A stretch of DNA of 64,000 bases from Plumapathes pennacea (Eukaryota; Cnidaria; Anthozoa; Antipatharia; Myriopathidae). This document shows positions 54,576-64,000 of this stretch, one piece after another. Within the stretch, counting starts at the first letter, position 1; each line of letters starts with the position of its first letter. A program made the position numbers and the translations under genes. The DNA lies in contig OZ038463.1 in the NCBI GenBank assembly GCA_964036295.1, positions 22,927,069-22,991,068 on the forward strand, in the 5' to 3' direction. The notes beneath the pieces are model-generated. The model saw only the letters and a program-made list of their open reading frames with translations, did not search any database and was not told the origin of the DNA.

Positions 54576-55491
54576 GGCTCAGAAAGTTTTTTGCGCAGTA
54601 ACGACGGTACTTGGTCAACATGAACTTTTTTCGATCAGAAGCCAGAACCAAAACAAGTCCAGTGATTAGGAATGGAAAATGGCGGTTTCCTTTGCTCCTT
54701 TAGTTCTTTTTGTAAAACTTTGATCATTTATCAACAGTGACTCTTAAAATAAATAAATAAATAAATAAATAAATAAATAGATAGATAGGTAGATAAATAA
54801 ATAAATAAGATTGCGGCTAAGATGCAAAATAGCGAGCAAGGAGGGGAAGGATTAAAGCATCTCAACCCCTCCGCTGTGCGGTGCTTTTCACTTTGTCGTC
54901 TACCGCATGAAAACAAATTTTATCACATAGGTTGTTTTTAACAAGATGCTGATCTATTTTCGGCTGGTCAAAATGTAAAAAATAGACCGACTGAGGGACG
55001 CAATTCCAACTCACCATTTAATGTAGCTAACGACGGATGTTGTGGAATAGTATATTGATACAGGGTTTCACTCCCCAACATTGACTTGGGGAGTTCTTTG
55101 TGCAGTCGCTAGTTTTATTGTGGGATGGCTCACGCAATGGGGTATCTACGGTGGCTCTGATAGTGCTCTGAAGGACCTTTACAAACCACAAATTTACATC
55201 GCTCTTTATTGCGCGATGAATCTACCTCTGGACTGCGAGGTGGGCTCCAAGCCATGCATGGGCTCCAAGATGGCGGAAGCTTAGTCTGTAGATGGGAAAG
55301 AAGCTGAGTATTCTTAAAGAGTCCAGCTCAAGATTGAAGTATATTTTTTCATCAGGAAGTTCCTATTCGAATTATGTCTATTCAGGTGAATTGTGTACAG
55401 TGACGTAATTCAGGTAGGAACTTTCTTTCAAAGAAAGCAGATGGCCCTTTAGAGCCACAGTAATTTCATTTGGTATCACTGTATAACGGTT

Positions 55492-55564
55492 GTTTCTGTA
55501 GTGTAGTGGTTATCACGTCCGCCTAACACGCGGAAGGTCGCAGGTTCGAGCCCTGCCAGAAACA
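55492..55564 (+). tRNA. tRNA-Val (anticodon AAC)
   Basis: Loop CTAACAC, identical mature sequence to the gene at 49531. Confidence 0.96.
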
Positions 55565-56084
55565 AATCTTCGGATAATTTTTTCCTCAACAAACTGAACC
55601 TTTTCTAAGTTACGTATGTGTCTTTTGCGGAGAATCTGGCGTATTTAATGTTTTATTTGCATGCCTTCAGGCAATTTCTGACTGCTGTAGAAGTAGGGCT
55701 AAACTGTATTAACTCCAATGACACAATCAGTGTCTGCACGTTGCATGACGCGAAGACAAAACTGAACTTAATAACAATCGCTAGCTTCGTCACGAGCGAA
55801 AACTTTCACTTTTTCAGACAAAGCAACAATTGCATATTCCTAAGTAGGAACAAAAGAAGATACTGTAAGAGATAATTTCACTGGCTGCCATCAGAGATTA
55901 AGCCCGCCGCACACGAGAGGAAGTGAGTAATCTACCTCGCGAAGAACATGGAGTCATCTAATTTGGCAATCTTTCGTTACAAAGCCTTTCATTGGACGTT
56001 GTAGTTTTGTTATCATCTCACTATGAAAATGTCTGGAATGTTATTGGCTGGGAGCAAGTAATTTTATTGTTTATTTGCACGTGC

Positions 56085-56340
56085 AATTCACCCTTTTGGT
56101 AAGTGTGTCACGTGACCTAAGATGGGACAACACACCAACATGCGTCTTTAAGTAACAGTAAAATATCACGGTGTTACCATATTTTTCACTCTCAATCAGA
56201 TAATTCGCCCAGAAATACCACTATGAGTGAGCAAACGTCTGGCAAAAAACATTTTATTGTTATTTTGATATGTCATTTTGGCGTGTCCCCATTTCAGGTC
56301 ACGTGACACACACCTTTCAGGTCACATGAAAGGGTCAATT
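56085..56340. mobile_element. Outer inverted-repeat element without nested MITE
   Basis: Arms as at 50116-50507 (gtgtgtcacgtgacc / ggtcacgtgacacac). Instead of the nested insert it has one TTAA at 56148 and extra inner sequence. Confidence 0.65.
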
Positions 56341-56601
56341 AACGTTACAGTAGACCAACCAATAACTTACACGTTTTCTGTACCTTTCCACGATTGTATC
56401 TGACGACAGTTATAGTTGTCAACCGCGACATTAGTCACGAACTTAGTCACAAGCAAGTAATCATATGAATTGCTCATGCAACTAATGATTTGCACCACTC
56501 GTGATGTTTCAAAATTGTACGAAGGTGCACGGGCGCGGCGCAAACTATTAATCGTATGAGCAACACTTAGTTTTTTTGACTTTAAATTATTTATATAAGT
56601 T

Positions 56602-56675
56602 GTTTCTGTAGTTCAGTGGTTTATCACGTCCGCTTTACACGCGGAAGGTCGCAGGTTCGAGCCCTGCCAGAAACA
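56602..56675 (+). tRNA. tRNA-Val (anticodon TAC), D-arm variant
   Basis: 74 nt. D-arm reads gttcagtggtttatcac instead of gtgtagtggttatcac: two base changes and one extra T in the D-loop. The A box still fits consensus and the other arms are unchanged, so it may be functional. Confidence 0.85.
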
Positions 56676-57350
56676 TGTGTTTTACACCGGAAACGACGTT
56701 ACTTGGTCAGCATCAATTTTATTTTCGATCAATCAGTAAAACTAGAACAGTCGACATGCACACTTTCTGGGACATATCCGACCATTGGGAATGGAAAATG
56801 GCAGCTTGAGCTTTAGTTTGCTCTTTTACAATTTTTGTGGAACCTCAATATTTTATCAGCAATGACTCTTTCAAACAGACAAATGCAAGATTGAATGAAG
56901 ACCAGAAAACGAGAGCAAGGCCATCTTGTGAAATTGAACACAAATAATCGGTCTTCGAGTCCAAAGTTTCAAATGTGAACGACACTTTTTTCGCGAAGGG
57001 ATGCTTTCTGAGTCCAGTACCAAATATACGTCAAATAATCGTCTTGCTCTGGATTTTTAGTTCCAAACTGACGTTGCGTTGCCGTCATCAACGAATTTCC
57101 TCCCCCTACACCTTCAAAAACTACTATATACTGCGGAAACGTTGGGGAGGGGAGGGGGGAGGAGGAGTGGCTAAAGCCCTTTAGATTCTCCCCCCTGCGC
57201 GGCGCCTGCTAAATAGAAGTGATAGATCAAGTCCTCTTAGTTGTCTGCCGGGTGAAAAAGATTTTTTCTAACAGGATGCTGATTTGTTTTCGGCTAGTCA
57301 AAATGTAAAACACTAGACCGACGAAGGTACACAATTTCAACTCACTATTT

Positions 57351-57594
57351 AGGTCGTGTTCTATTAGGACCAACCGCTTTTGGTCTTTTACGTTTTCTTT
57401 TGATAATGAGCCATTTTCAGTTGGTTAGGTTGATCAACTTTTGCAACCGGTTGAAACCGATGGTACCAGGTATACGGCCGTATTTTCACTTGTTTTTCAA
57501 TCGAAAGCAGTTGAAATGAGTCCTATTGGTACTTCAACCACATCCACCAAAACCGGTCAAGGTTGAAACGGTTCGTCCCAATAGAACACGACCT
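57351..57594. mobile_element. MITE with AGGTCGTGTTCTATT ends
   Basis: Left aggtcgtgttctattaggac; right gtcccaatagaacacgacct. Inner arms with accaaccg/cggtt pairs. About 244 bp, non-coding. Confidence 0.75.
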
Positions 57595-57724
57595 TAATGT
57601 AGCAGATGACGGATATTGTGAAATAATATATTCAGGTAGGCTTTCACTTCCCAACATTGAACTTGGGGCGTTCTTTGTACAGTAGCAAATTGTATTGTAG
57701 GGTGGCTATTGGGATATAACGGTT

Positions 57725-57797
57725 GTTTCTGTAGTGTAGTGGTTATCACGTCCGCCTAACACGCGGAAGGTCGCAGGTTCGAGCCCTGCCAGAAACA
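57725..57797 (+). tRNA. tRNA-Val (anticodon AAC)
   Basis: Identical to the genes at 49531, 55492 and 58172. Downstream flank resembles that of 50814. Confidence 0.96.
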
Positions 57798-58171
57798 TTC
57801 TTTTACACGGAAATGACGTTACTTGGTCAGCATCAACATTTTGTTTCCCAAAAATCTGACTTGCTAGAAACATGTAGCCACTTTGGAAACCTCCGTTACA
57901 ATAATTTTCGTTGAAATTCTTTTTTTATCATGATTACTTTTTTAGCAAATATTTTAGATTCTTCCGTAAGTCACATACACATTAGAATATAGAATACCAG
58001 CGGGACCCCCGTAAAATGCAGTTATGGTTTTTTTTTCCTAATTTTTTCCTTTATTTCTTTTTTTCCTTTTTGGAGGCCATGAATAAGACTGTGGTACAGT
58101 TCTTTGTGCAGTAGCTAATTATATTGTGAGTGGCTATTGCAACGGGATGTCATTTGATAAAAACAACGGTT

Positions 58172-58244
58172 GTTTCTGTAGTGTAGTGGTTATCACGTCC
58201 GCCTAACACGCGGAAGGTCGCAGGTTCGAGCCCTGCCAGAAACA
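58172..58244 (+). tRNA. tRNA-Val (anticodon AAC)
   Basis: Last gene of the cluster, only 374 bp from the previous one. Full cloverleaf. Confidence 0.96.
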
Positions 58245-58799
58245 CAGTTTGGATACATTTTGTTTCCCAAAAAACTGACTTGCTAGAAACATGTAGCTAC
58301 TTTGGAAACCTCCGTTACAAAGCGTTTTTATAATAATTTATTAGAGCTAAAGGACTTTTGCCGAATAATTCGAGTGTAAACGATACCACTTTCTAGCTCT
58401 GTTATATAGAAGAAAAAAACCTTTTTAAAGTGAGATATTAACGTGATTTCGCGGGAGATCAGGAATGCGTGTGCAATTTAAAATCTAATGGCATTGAGTG
58501 CAATTAATGTTACCATAGCAACCAATCTCTTTCCTAGTTTTCCGTACCTTCAAAACTTTTCCACGACTTAATCCGGCAATATATTTCAGCGTCCAAAAGC
58601 AAGTTTTTGTTTGAATTTTGAGTCCTAAAAAACTTTTTTTATATGAGATGCTTGTGCAATTAACTTATGATGTTTTGGTACAATTTCCAAACATCACCAG
58701 TGGTGGTAATCATTAATTGCACCCGCACTCCTATGATTACCTATATTAATATTTGTTTGTTTCGTTGTGTCTATTGGCGAGGCTCTACAAAAGCGTATA

Positions 58800-60110
58800 T
58801 TGATAGATAGATGCTTTATTGACTAAAATACTTGCAGCCATAGGCTGAATTGCGATTAGACTTCCAACATTTGTAAGAAACATTATATAAAGGTAAATGC
58901 TATTTAAAGTATGAAGTTCTACAGTATATAATCCTTAAAAACTCTACATGCTGTAAACTTGACTTAAGAAAAACTGTTCCTGCAGCGGTCGGTCTTGCAC
59001 GGGGGGCGTGCGAAGACCTGTTTGCTCCTCAGTGAGAACTTGTTGGTTTTTCTGACAGCGAGGAGTTTGGGCAGGCTGTGTTGAGGGTTGGTAACGACTT
59101 TATTAAACAGTTTGGCTGCAATTGACTCCCTTCTTTCGAAGAACGTTGGAAGTCCTTACACCTCTAGAGCTCTGCTGCATATCGGGATAGATGATTCTTA
59201 ACGCCCGTTTTTGTGACCTCTCCAGGTTCTCACTGGGGTAATTTGGGAGGGGGGGGGGGGGGGGGGTGGAAAAATCTGGACTGCCGTATTCGAGGATGGA
59301 GCGAATACACGTGACATAGAACAGAGTCAGCTCCCTGCGTGCAACCTGCGATCTCTTGAGTTGCCTCAGAAAGTATAGCCGAGAGGAGGCCTTCCTAACT
59401 AGTTCAGATACATGAGTATTCCATTTTAGGTCACTTCTAATGTTCAGTCCTAGTATTTTTGCATTGGTCGCTATCTCTAAGGGCTTGCCGTTTAGCACTA
59501 TGGGATCAAAGTCGGGGTTGTTGTTAGCAAAGCTTATGCTCAGCTCCTTGCATTTGGTTTCATTCAACTGAAAACCCTCACTTCTCGATTGTCCCGAGAG
59601 ATCGTCCACTACATGTTGGATGTCGCTCTCTCAGCCCTTCCATAAATCTCTGAGAGCGAAGTGTCGTCTACGTACTTCCACATGTCAGCCGTCGTATCAA
59701 GATCATTAATCATGATCAAAAAGAGCCAGCTTGATCCCCTGGGGGATGCCGGCTGACACAGAGCGCCATTCAGAGCCGCAGTCCTGTGCTAGTTTAACTC
59801 GCTGCTTCCATCCATCAAGAAGTTGACGATCCAGCTCACTATCCGCATCCGGAAATCGTATGTCGATAATTTCCGCACCAGGATGTTGTAGTCGATCAAG
59901 TCGAACGCTCTTCGGAAATCAAACAAAACGACTCTGGCCGTGGCCCCGTTTCCGTCAGTGCCGACGTACCAGTTGTGAGTCATGCTGATTAACGCATGCA
60001 TGGTACACGAGTTAGGAATAGTTCCAAATTGTCGCTGATCGATTTTTCGGTTTGACGTACTCCTCGACGACACAGTATAGTATGCATAGTGTACGTGAGT
60101 GGTTTTCATG
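58800..60110 (-). mobile_element. Decayed non-LTR retrotransposon, 3' part of reverse transcriptase
   Basis: Minus strand keeps the RT motif A region (VVLFDFRRAFDLIDYNIL, about 59.88-59.94 kb), a GIPQG-like word, the catalytic YVDD box (59663-59674) and the C-terminal part with LNIRSDLKWNTHVSEL and SILEYGSPDF. Frames shift between these segments, and a G/C homopolymer is inserted near 59.25 kb. The 3' end carries a tail of gatagatagat type at 58.8 kb. CR1/L2/Jockey-like, 5' truncated, inactive. Confidence 0.8.
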
Positions 60111-60114
60111 TTAC

Positions 60115-61020
60115 CTCATGGCGACCATGTGGGATACACTTGCCAGAACAAAAGGTGGCTCATCAGCTTCTATTGTGAGGGTGGTGAATGAAAATGCGCT
60201 AAGCCCTAAATCTGACCCTAAACCCTTGGATTTACAGAAAGCTTTGATTGGAGGATTATGGTTCATGCTCTCCCTAAAGTTAACTTTTCTGAAAATTGCA
60301 TATGCATGCGAGTTACATGTCTTTGTGTTCTGAATCTCCTTGGATCGATTACAAACCAAGAGTTCAGCGTGCGGTGCAGAAGATGTATGGCATTTCAAAA
60401 GGGCTTCAGTGTTCGCATAAAGATTAGCACGCAAATGTCCGTTCATATAGAAATCTTTTATTGGTCTCAAAACGTGTCACGCAACCCGCCTGTCGATGAA
60501 CTAACCGGTCGGGAGCACATTCTCAAGCTGTCTCTGAAGCCGTTTAAGTTCACAGCACTTCACAGTGAAAAGGGTGATGTCCTGGGCGGCAGCTTGTTCC
60601 CAGGCCCTATGGCGAGGAGAGTTAGAGAAGAGCCTGGGAACGAGGATGGACAGACAACATCTTGCGTGACAGTCTCTGCAAAACACGCTTGGTTACCCCC
60701 ACCCTCACCCCCGCGGATTGATGTTCAGATCAAGCAAAAGTCTGCAGGTTTGTGTAAACTCCAACCACAACTTCGTCCTCCATATAATGCGCGATTCGGA
60801 CCGAATATTCGAAGACGTAGCCTAATGAACACCTAGTCTCGGATAACTATCCACCCACCCCACTACTCTAAGATCTTCCTCTAAATTCTACAAAACAACA
60901 ACAAAACATGATTAATGACTATCCCACCCAAACCACAGTGGTTTTCGATTGACTGTCAAAAAGACAAAGTAACCAATCACAGGCCGCGAGAAACGGAAGC
61001 CAAAGTAATTTACAATTCGC
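60115..61020. other. No gene recognised
   Basis: Contains a small inverted pair gcttgttcccaggccct / agagcctgggaacgagg near 60.59-60.65 kb, likely a repeat fragment. The 192-codon frame across it is not supported as a gene. Confidence 0.45.
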
Positions 61021-61022
61021 TG

Positions 61023-61195
61023 GTGTATCAACTGAAAGTTGATCGAGGTAATGGAACGCCGTTAGAGTAACAGCAGCTGACGTTTCGAGCTTTAGCCCTT
61101 CGTCAGAGCGAATGACGAAGAACTAACGCTCGAAACGTCTGCTACTGTTGCTCTTACGGCGTTCCATTACCTCGATCAACTTTCAGTTGATACAC
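61023..61195. mobile_element. 173-bp palindromic element
   Basis: gtgtatcaactgaaagttga...tcgaggtaatggaacgccgt is inverted at the right end; centre contains gacgtttcgagctttagccc and its inverted partner. Fragments of the centre also occur near 30.89 and 38.24 kb. Confidence 0.75.
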
Positions 61196-61299
61196 AAGCG
61201 TTTTTATCACCACGCCGACGCAGTTAATCTAGTTCTCTTAAGAGCTGGTATCACACTAATTTACAATTCGCTTTACTTTGAAAAACAGAATAACGAGCT

Positions 61300-61445
61300 A
61301 TTTCCGAGCCTTGTTTGTAAGTTTCCTTCGACTCCGTTTCTGAGTCCTGATCAAACCCTTCACATGAAAAATGATTTTATGCGCATGAAAATGAACATGC
61401 GAGTAAAACTAATTTTCATATGAGCGATTTTGCCCTTGCGCCTCG
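61300..61445 (+). repeat. Dispersed repeat copy
   Basis: Same family as 31014-31130: cacatgaaaaatgatttta, gcgcatgaaaatgaacatg, aattttcatatgagcg. Confidence 0.5.
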
Positions 61446-62024
61446 AAGGAATGGTCTACCAGCAATGCGAGAGACGCCACCGCCACTTGCAAGACCAGAT
61501 CGCATTCAGACTTAGGTTTTGCTTCTGATTAAGCAAGGACACTGCCAAACTTGTTTATACCAATCAAAACGCGCAGAAAAAGCAAAACTAATGAAATCGC
61601 TAATTACTTTCGATAGTCAATCGAAAACTGCTCTGAACCCTTCGAGTTGTTCGGAAACTCAACAACGCACGTACAATTTCTGCGGCAACATCGACCAGGG
61701 CAATTCTGGGGAAAATGGTGTCCACTGCCAGGTCCTGAATTCAACACGATAACGAGGCATACTCAGCCTCAGCCTGCGCAAGCCGCACATCACATCAGCG
61801 CCACAAGGAGCGTCACCATGTGAAGTAGCCGTAGTCGCAGGCTAGTTAACAACGCAAAAGTCCGTAACAGTGAAAACAAGGCTCCCTTGCTTCAGCAAGG
61901 AGCATTTCCGCTTGGTGGCTAAAGCGACCGGAGTATAAACACAAAAAAAATGTATGTTTGGTCCTGCTACCTTTGCTTGTCAGCGGTTACTGCACAACAT
62001 CTGTTTCAGAGCGAGGCCTGGTGC

Positions 62025-62260
62025 GAAGGCTTTCTTGTGAAAATTAATTTCACTTGCAAGTTAACTTTCGTGCAAATTAAACTAATTTCAGAAGAAAATT
62101 GACCTATTTTGCAACAAGCCGTTCCCGAATTTCCAAAGCGATGCCCAGTACAAAAACCTTTCACATAAAAATGAGTTTGAGTTGCACTAAAATGAACACG
62201 AGAACAGTAAAACAAATTTTCACGTGAAAGGCTTTGCACTTTGGCCTCGTTTTAAAACAG
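62025..62260 (+). repeat. Dispersed repeat copy
   Basis: Two partial units with cacttgcaagttaactttcg, cacataaaaatgagtttgag and cctcgttttaaaacagaga. Confidence 0.5.
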
Positions 62261-62840
62261 AGACACTTCCGATATGAGTCCATATATTTTTTGGGCAGCG
62301 ACCATCAAATGTCACGTGATTTTGAATGAGCTGTTGCGCGCAATGTTTGTAAAACTCCATATTTTTGAAGGTAATGATATCATTGTTTCACTAAAATGAC
62401 GTCAAAAACGTAATTCCCCGGTGAATTCCTCCCAACCGAGATACATACTCAGCTTTCTACTTCGAGAACAAGAATAGATCATGGCGCGGTGGCATTAATG
62501 AACTTCACATTACAGTAGTCACAAGGCAATCTCTATGCCGCCAGGATAGGACAAAAGTTAGCATGTCAAGAACTGGAGTATGAAAGACCAATAGAGTCAT
62601 TTTAAATACTGACATCCGAATTAAAAAAAAAAAAAAAAAAGCCTGCACATTCAAGAGTAAAAGAAAACACAAGGAATCCTGCCAAATACATGTAAACATG
62701 ACTAAAATATAGCACGACGGAATTAATCGAGTCAAAGTGTATTACTACATGTACTTATTTGAATCTCGCACAAACTCTCCCCTTCCTCGTGTAATGCGCA
62801 AACTGATTGTCAATTGAAACTCTTTTCTCTGTGAAATTCC

Positions 62841-63020
62841 TCACTGATGCGCGCACTGCACCTTGGGACCGTGGCCTCCCTCGTCATCGCTGCCGTCTTC
62901 ATACAACTCTTTCCCGTGCTCTTGAGTATATCTCGAGTCCAGTTCTGTCAAGTCCACTTCTTCCATCTCGTCTGTGACTTGGGGCACCTTAGCCCGTGGG
63001 GGTAGTAAGTTTTCCAAAGA
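62841..63020 (-). CDS. DNAJA2: DNAJA2-type Hsp40 co-chaperone, last exon
   Basis: Encodes SLENLLPPRAKVPQVTDEME and continues through LTELDSRYTQEHGKELYEDG to the end GHGPKVQCAHQ. Known of the family: type I (class A) DnaJ proteins stimulate Hsp70 and end in a CaaX box; vertebrate DNAJA2 also ends in CAHQ. Seen here: acidic pre-tail, Cys-Ala-His-Gln C-terminus, stop at 62841, TAAG acceptor at 63021-63022 (CTAAG). Phase 0 joins to the upstream exon. No clear polyadenylation signal is seen below. Confidence 0.92.
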   Translation of the reverse strand, partial: SLENLLPPRAKVPQVTDEMEEVDLTELDSRYTQEHGKELYEDGSDDEGGHGPKVQCAHQ

Positions 63021-63544
63021 CTTAGGAAGAAAAGAGGAGGAGAAAAGGAAAGAGAGAAACAGCGGAGGAGATGAAAGAACAAGTAGAGGAAATATTAATG
63101 AAAATTTTTTAGACACGGGGTGAATTTTGGGTCACGTGACCAGATCCTGTCTGGCCACACGACCCAAAATTGACAACGTGTCTGAAAACTCATCACCACA
63201 GGGTTTTCTGAGAGGAAGGGTTAAGCAAACTAGGGAGACGATGGCAACGTAAGGAAGCAATAAAAACGTGTCTAAGTATTCCTTATGGCTCTTCTTGGGT
63301 TGCTCAATTTGTTTTGTTTCCGCTGAGGTTTTATTGCGTTAACCGTCACTTACTAAGAAGAACGGCCTTGACGACCTAAACAAGAAGCGTTTGAAGTCGC
63401 ACGCCAGGTCACGATGACCAAAAGATCAGCTCAATTTCATAGATTAACGTGCGTCTTTTCTCCTCTGCAATTTCAGTTGTATTGTTTCGCCGACGTTGCC
63501 GTTGTCGTCCTCGACTTAAAAGCCCTATATTAGTGCAATCTTAC
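63021..63544 (-). other. DNAJA2 last intron
   Basis: Contains an imperfect palindrome attttgggtcacgtgacc / acgacccaaaat at 63125-63171. No exon inside. Confidence 0.6.
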
Positions 63545-63672
63545 CGTAATTTTGTCTTCTTCAATGAAGTTGTTCTCTGGAAACTGAATGTTAAACTTGA
63601 CGTAAAGGTTTCCCTTGTCGAACGGCCGTCTGTAGGTTGGCATTCCCTCTCCAACAACACCTCGTACACATC
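63545..63672 (-). CDS. DNAJA2: DNAJA2-type Hsp40 co-chaperone, penultimate exon
   Basis: 128 nt with TTTCAG acceptor and GTAAGA donor. After two bases completing a codon it reads CVRGVVGEGMPTYRRPFDKG then NLYVKFNIQFPENNF and ends EEDKIT. This is the end of the C-terminal substrate-binding barrel of DNAJA2 (GEGMP-Y---F-KG-LY-KF--QFPENN). Upstream exons lie beyond the right edge. Confidence 0.93.
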
Positions 63673-63814
63673 CTGAAAGACAACAGAAGCAGAGTCATAT
63701 AGTGAATGTTGGCTATACAGTGTGTACGAGTCCATTTGACTCATTCGGATGGAAGGCATTGGGTTAGAAGGGGGATGGAGGTAATCATCGGATGGATTTT
63801 TGCGAGGGGTGGGT

Positions 63815-64000
63815 TATCTACGGAAGTTTACGGTAGTACTTGCACAGCTACATTACAACTGACCATACACAACAGTCAACTAGCGCCTGGGGGAGGAGAG
63901 GAGGGAAGGGGGGGGGGGGGGGGGGGTTATCTACGGAAGTTTACGGTAGTACTTGCACAGCTACATTACAACTGACCATACACAACAGTCAACTAGCGCC
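63815..64000 (+). repeat. Tandem duplicate of ~76 bp at the window edge
   Basis: ggttatctacggaagtttac...ctgaccatacacaacagtca is repeated at 63815-63890 and 63925-64000, separated by a G-rich spacer with an 18-23 bp poly-G. Intron of the DNAJA2 gene. Confidence 0.85.

Larger units (their letters stand above)
54900..56600. repeat. Segmental duplicate of 48.9-50.8 kb
   Basis: Long stretches match, for example catgaaaacaaattttatca, gactgagggacgcaattcc and tccaagatggcggaagctta, with small indels. Both copies carry a tRNA-Val(AAC) at the same relative place. Confidence 0.8.

Noticed and set aside
60258-60836. 192-codon plus-strand frame
   Set aside because: Crosses repeat fragments and has no recognisable domain or codon pattern.

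Overview
The window is eukaryotic, intron-rich animal DNA crowded with microsatellites and short inverted-repeat transposons. It probably comes from an anthozoan cnidarian such as a reef coral. That placement is inferred from the repeat style, the LINE relics and an invertebrate-type DNAJA2 gene; no sequence here fixes the species.

Left part, 1-36.25 kb: one very large minus-strand gene fills it. Manual splicing gives 54 coding exons, all in phase with no internal stop. They start with a signal-peptide exon at 36.25 kb and run off the left edge. At least 3,993 codons lie in the window. The protein is a tandem array of about 365-residue cysteine-rich cassettes, 11 in view. Each cassette is made of five exons in fixed order: A (a 4-Cys head plus three or four 4-Cys LDLa-like modules), E (a 42-nt exon carrying an N-x-T glycosylation site), B (7 Cys), C (6 Cys) and D (a 35-nt microexon, 3 Cys). 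Exons A, E and B are symmetric phase 1-1; C (1-2) and D (2-1) are only frame-safe together. I do not recognise the whole protein. It looks like a secreted or surface extracellular protein built by exon and cassette duplication. A two-cassette block of about 6 kb has been triplicated very recently (about 5.9-24.1 kb), with apparent breakpoints inside A exons. This gene is the best candidate for an undescribed system.

Middle part, 36.25-48.2 kb: I see no convincing protein gene. It holds MITE-like inverted-repeat elements, a foldback/satellite composite (41.6-42.5 kb), a three-copy tandem repeat of about 158 bp, (ATT)n, and several long (TA)n tracts, one with a MITE inserted at TA.

Right part, 48.2-58.3 kb: nine intact tRNA-Val genes on the plus strand cover three anticodons (AAC x4, TAC x3, CAC x2). 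They sit in duplicated flanking blocks. One block copy carries a MITE that the other lacks, so the empty site is visible. At 58.8-60.1 kb there is a decayed non-LTR retrotransposon. At 62.8-63.7 kb are the last two coding exons of a minus-strand DNAJA2-type DnaJ/Hsp40 co-chaperone, ending in a CAHQ prenylation box; the gene continues past the right edge.
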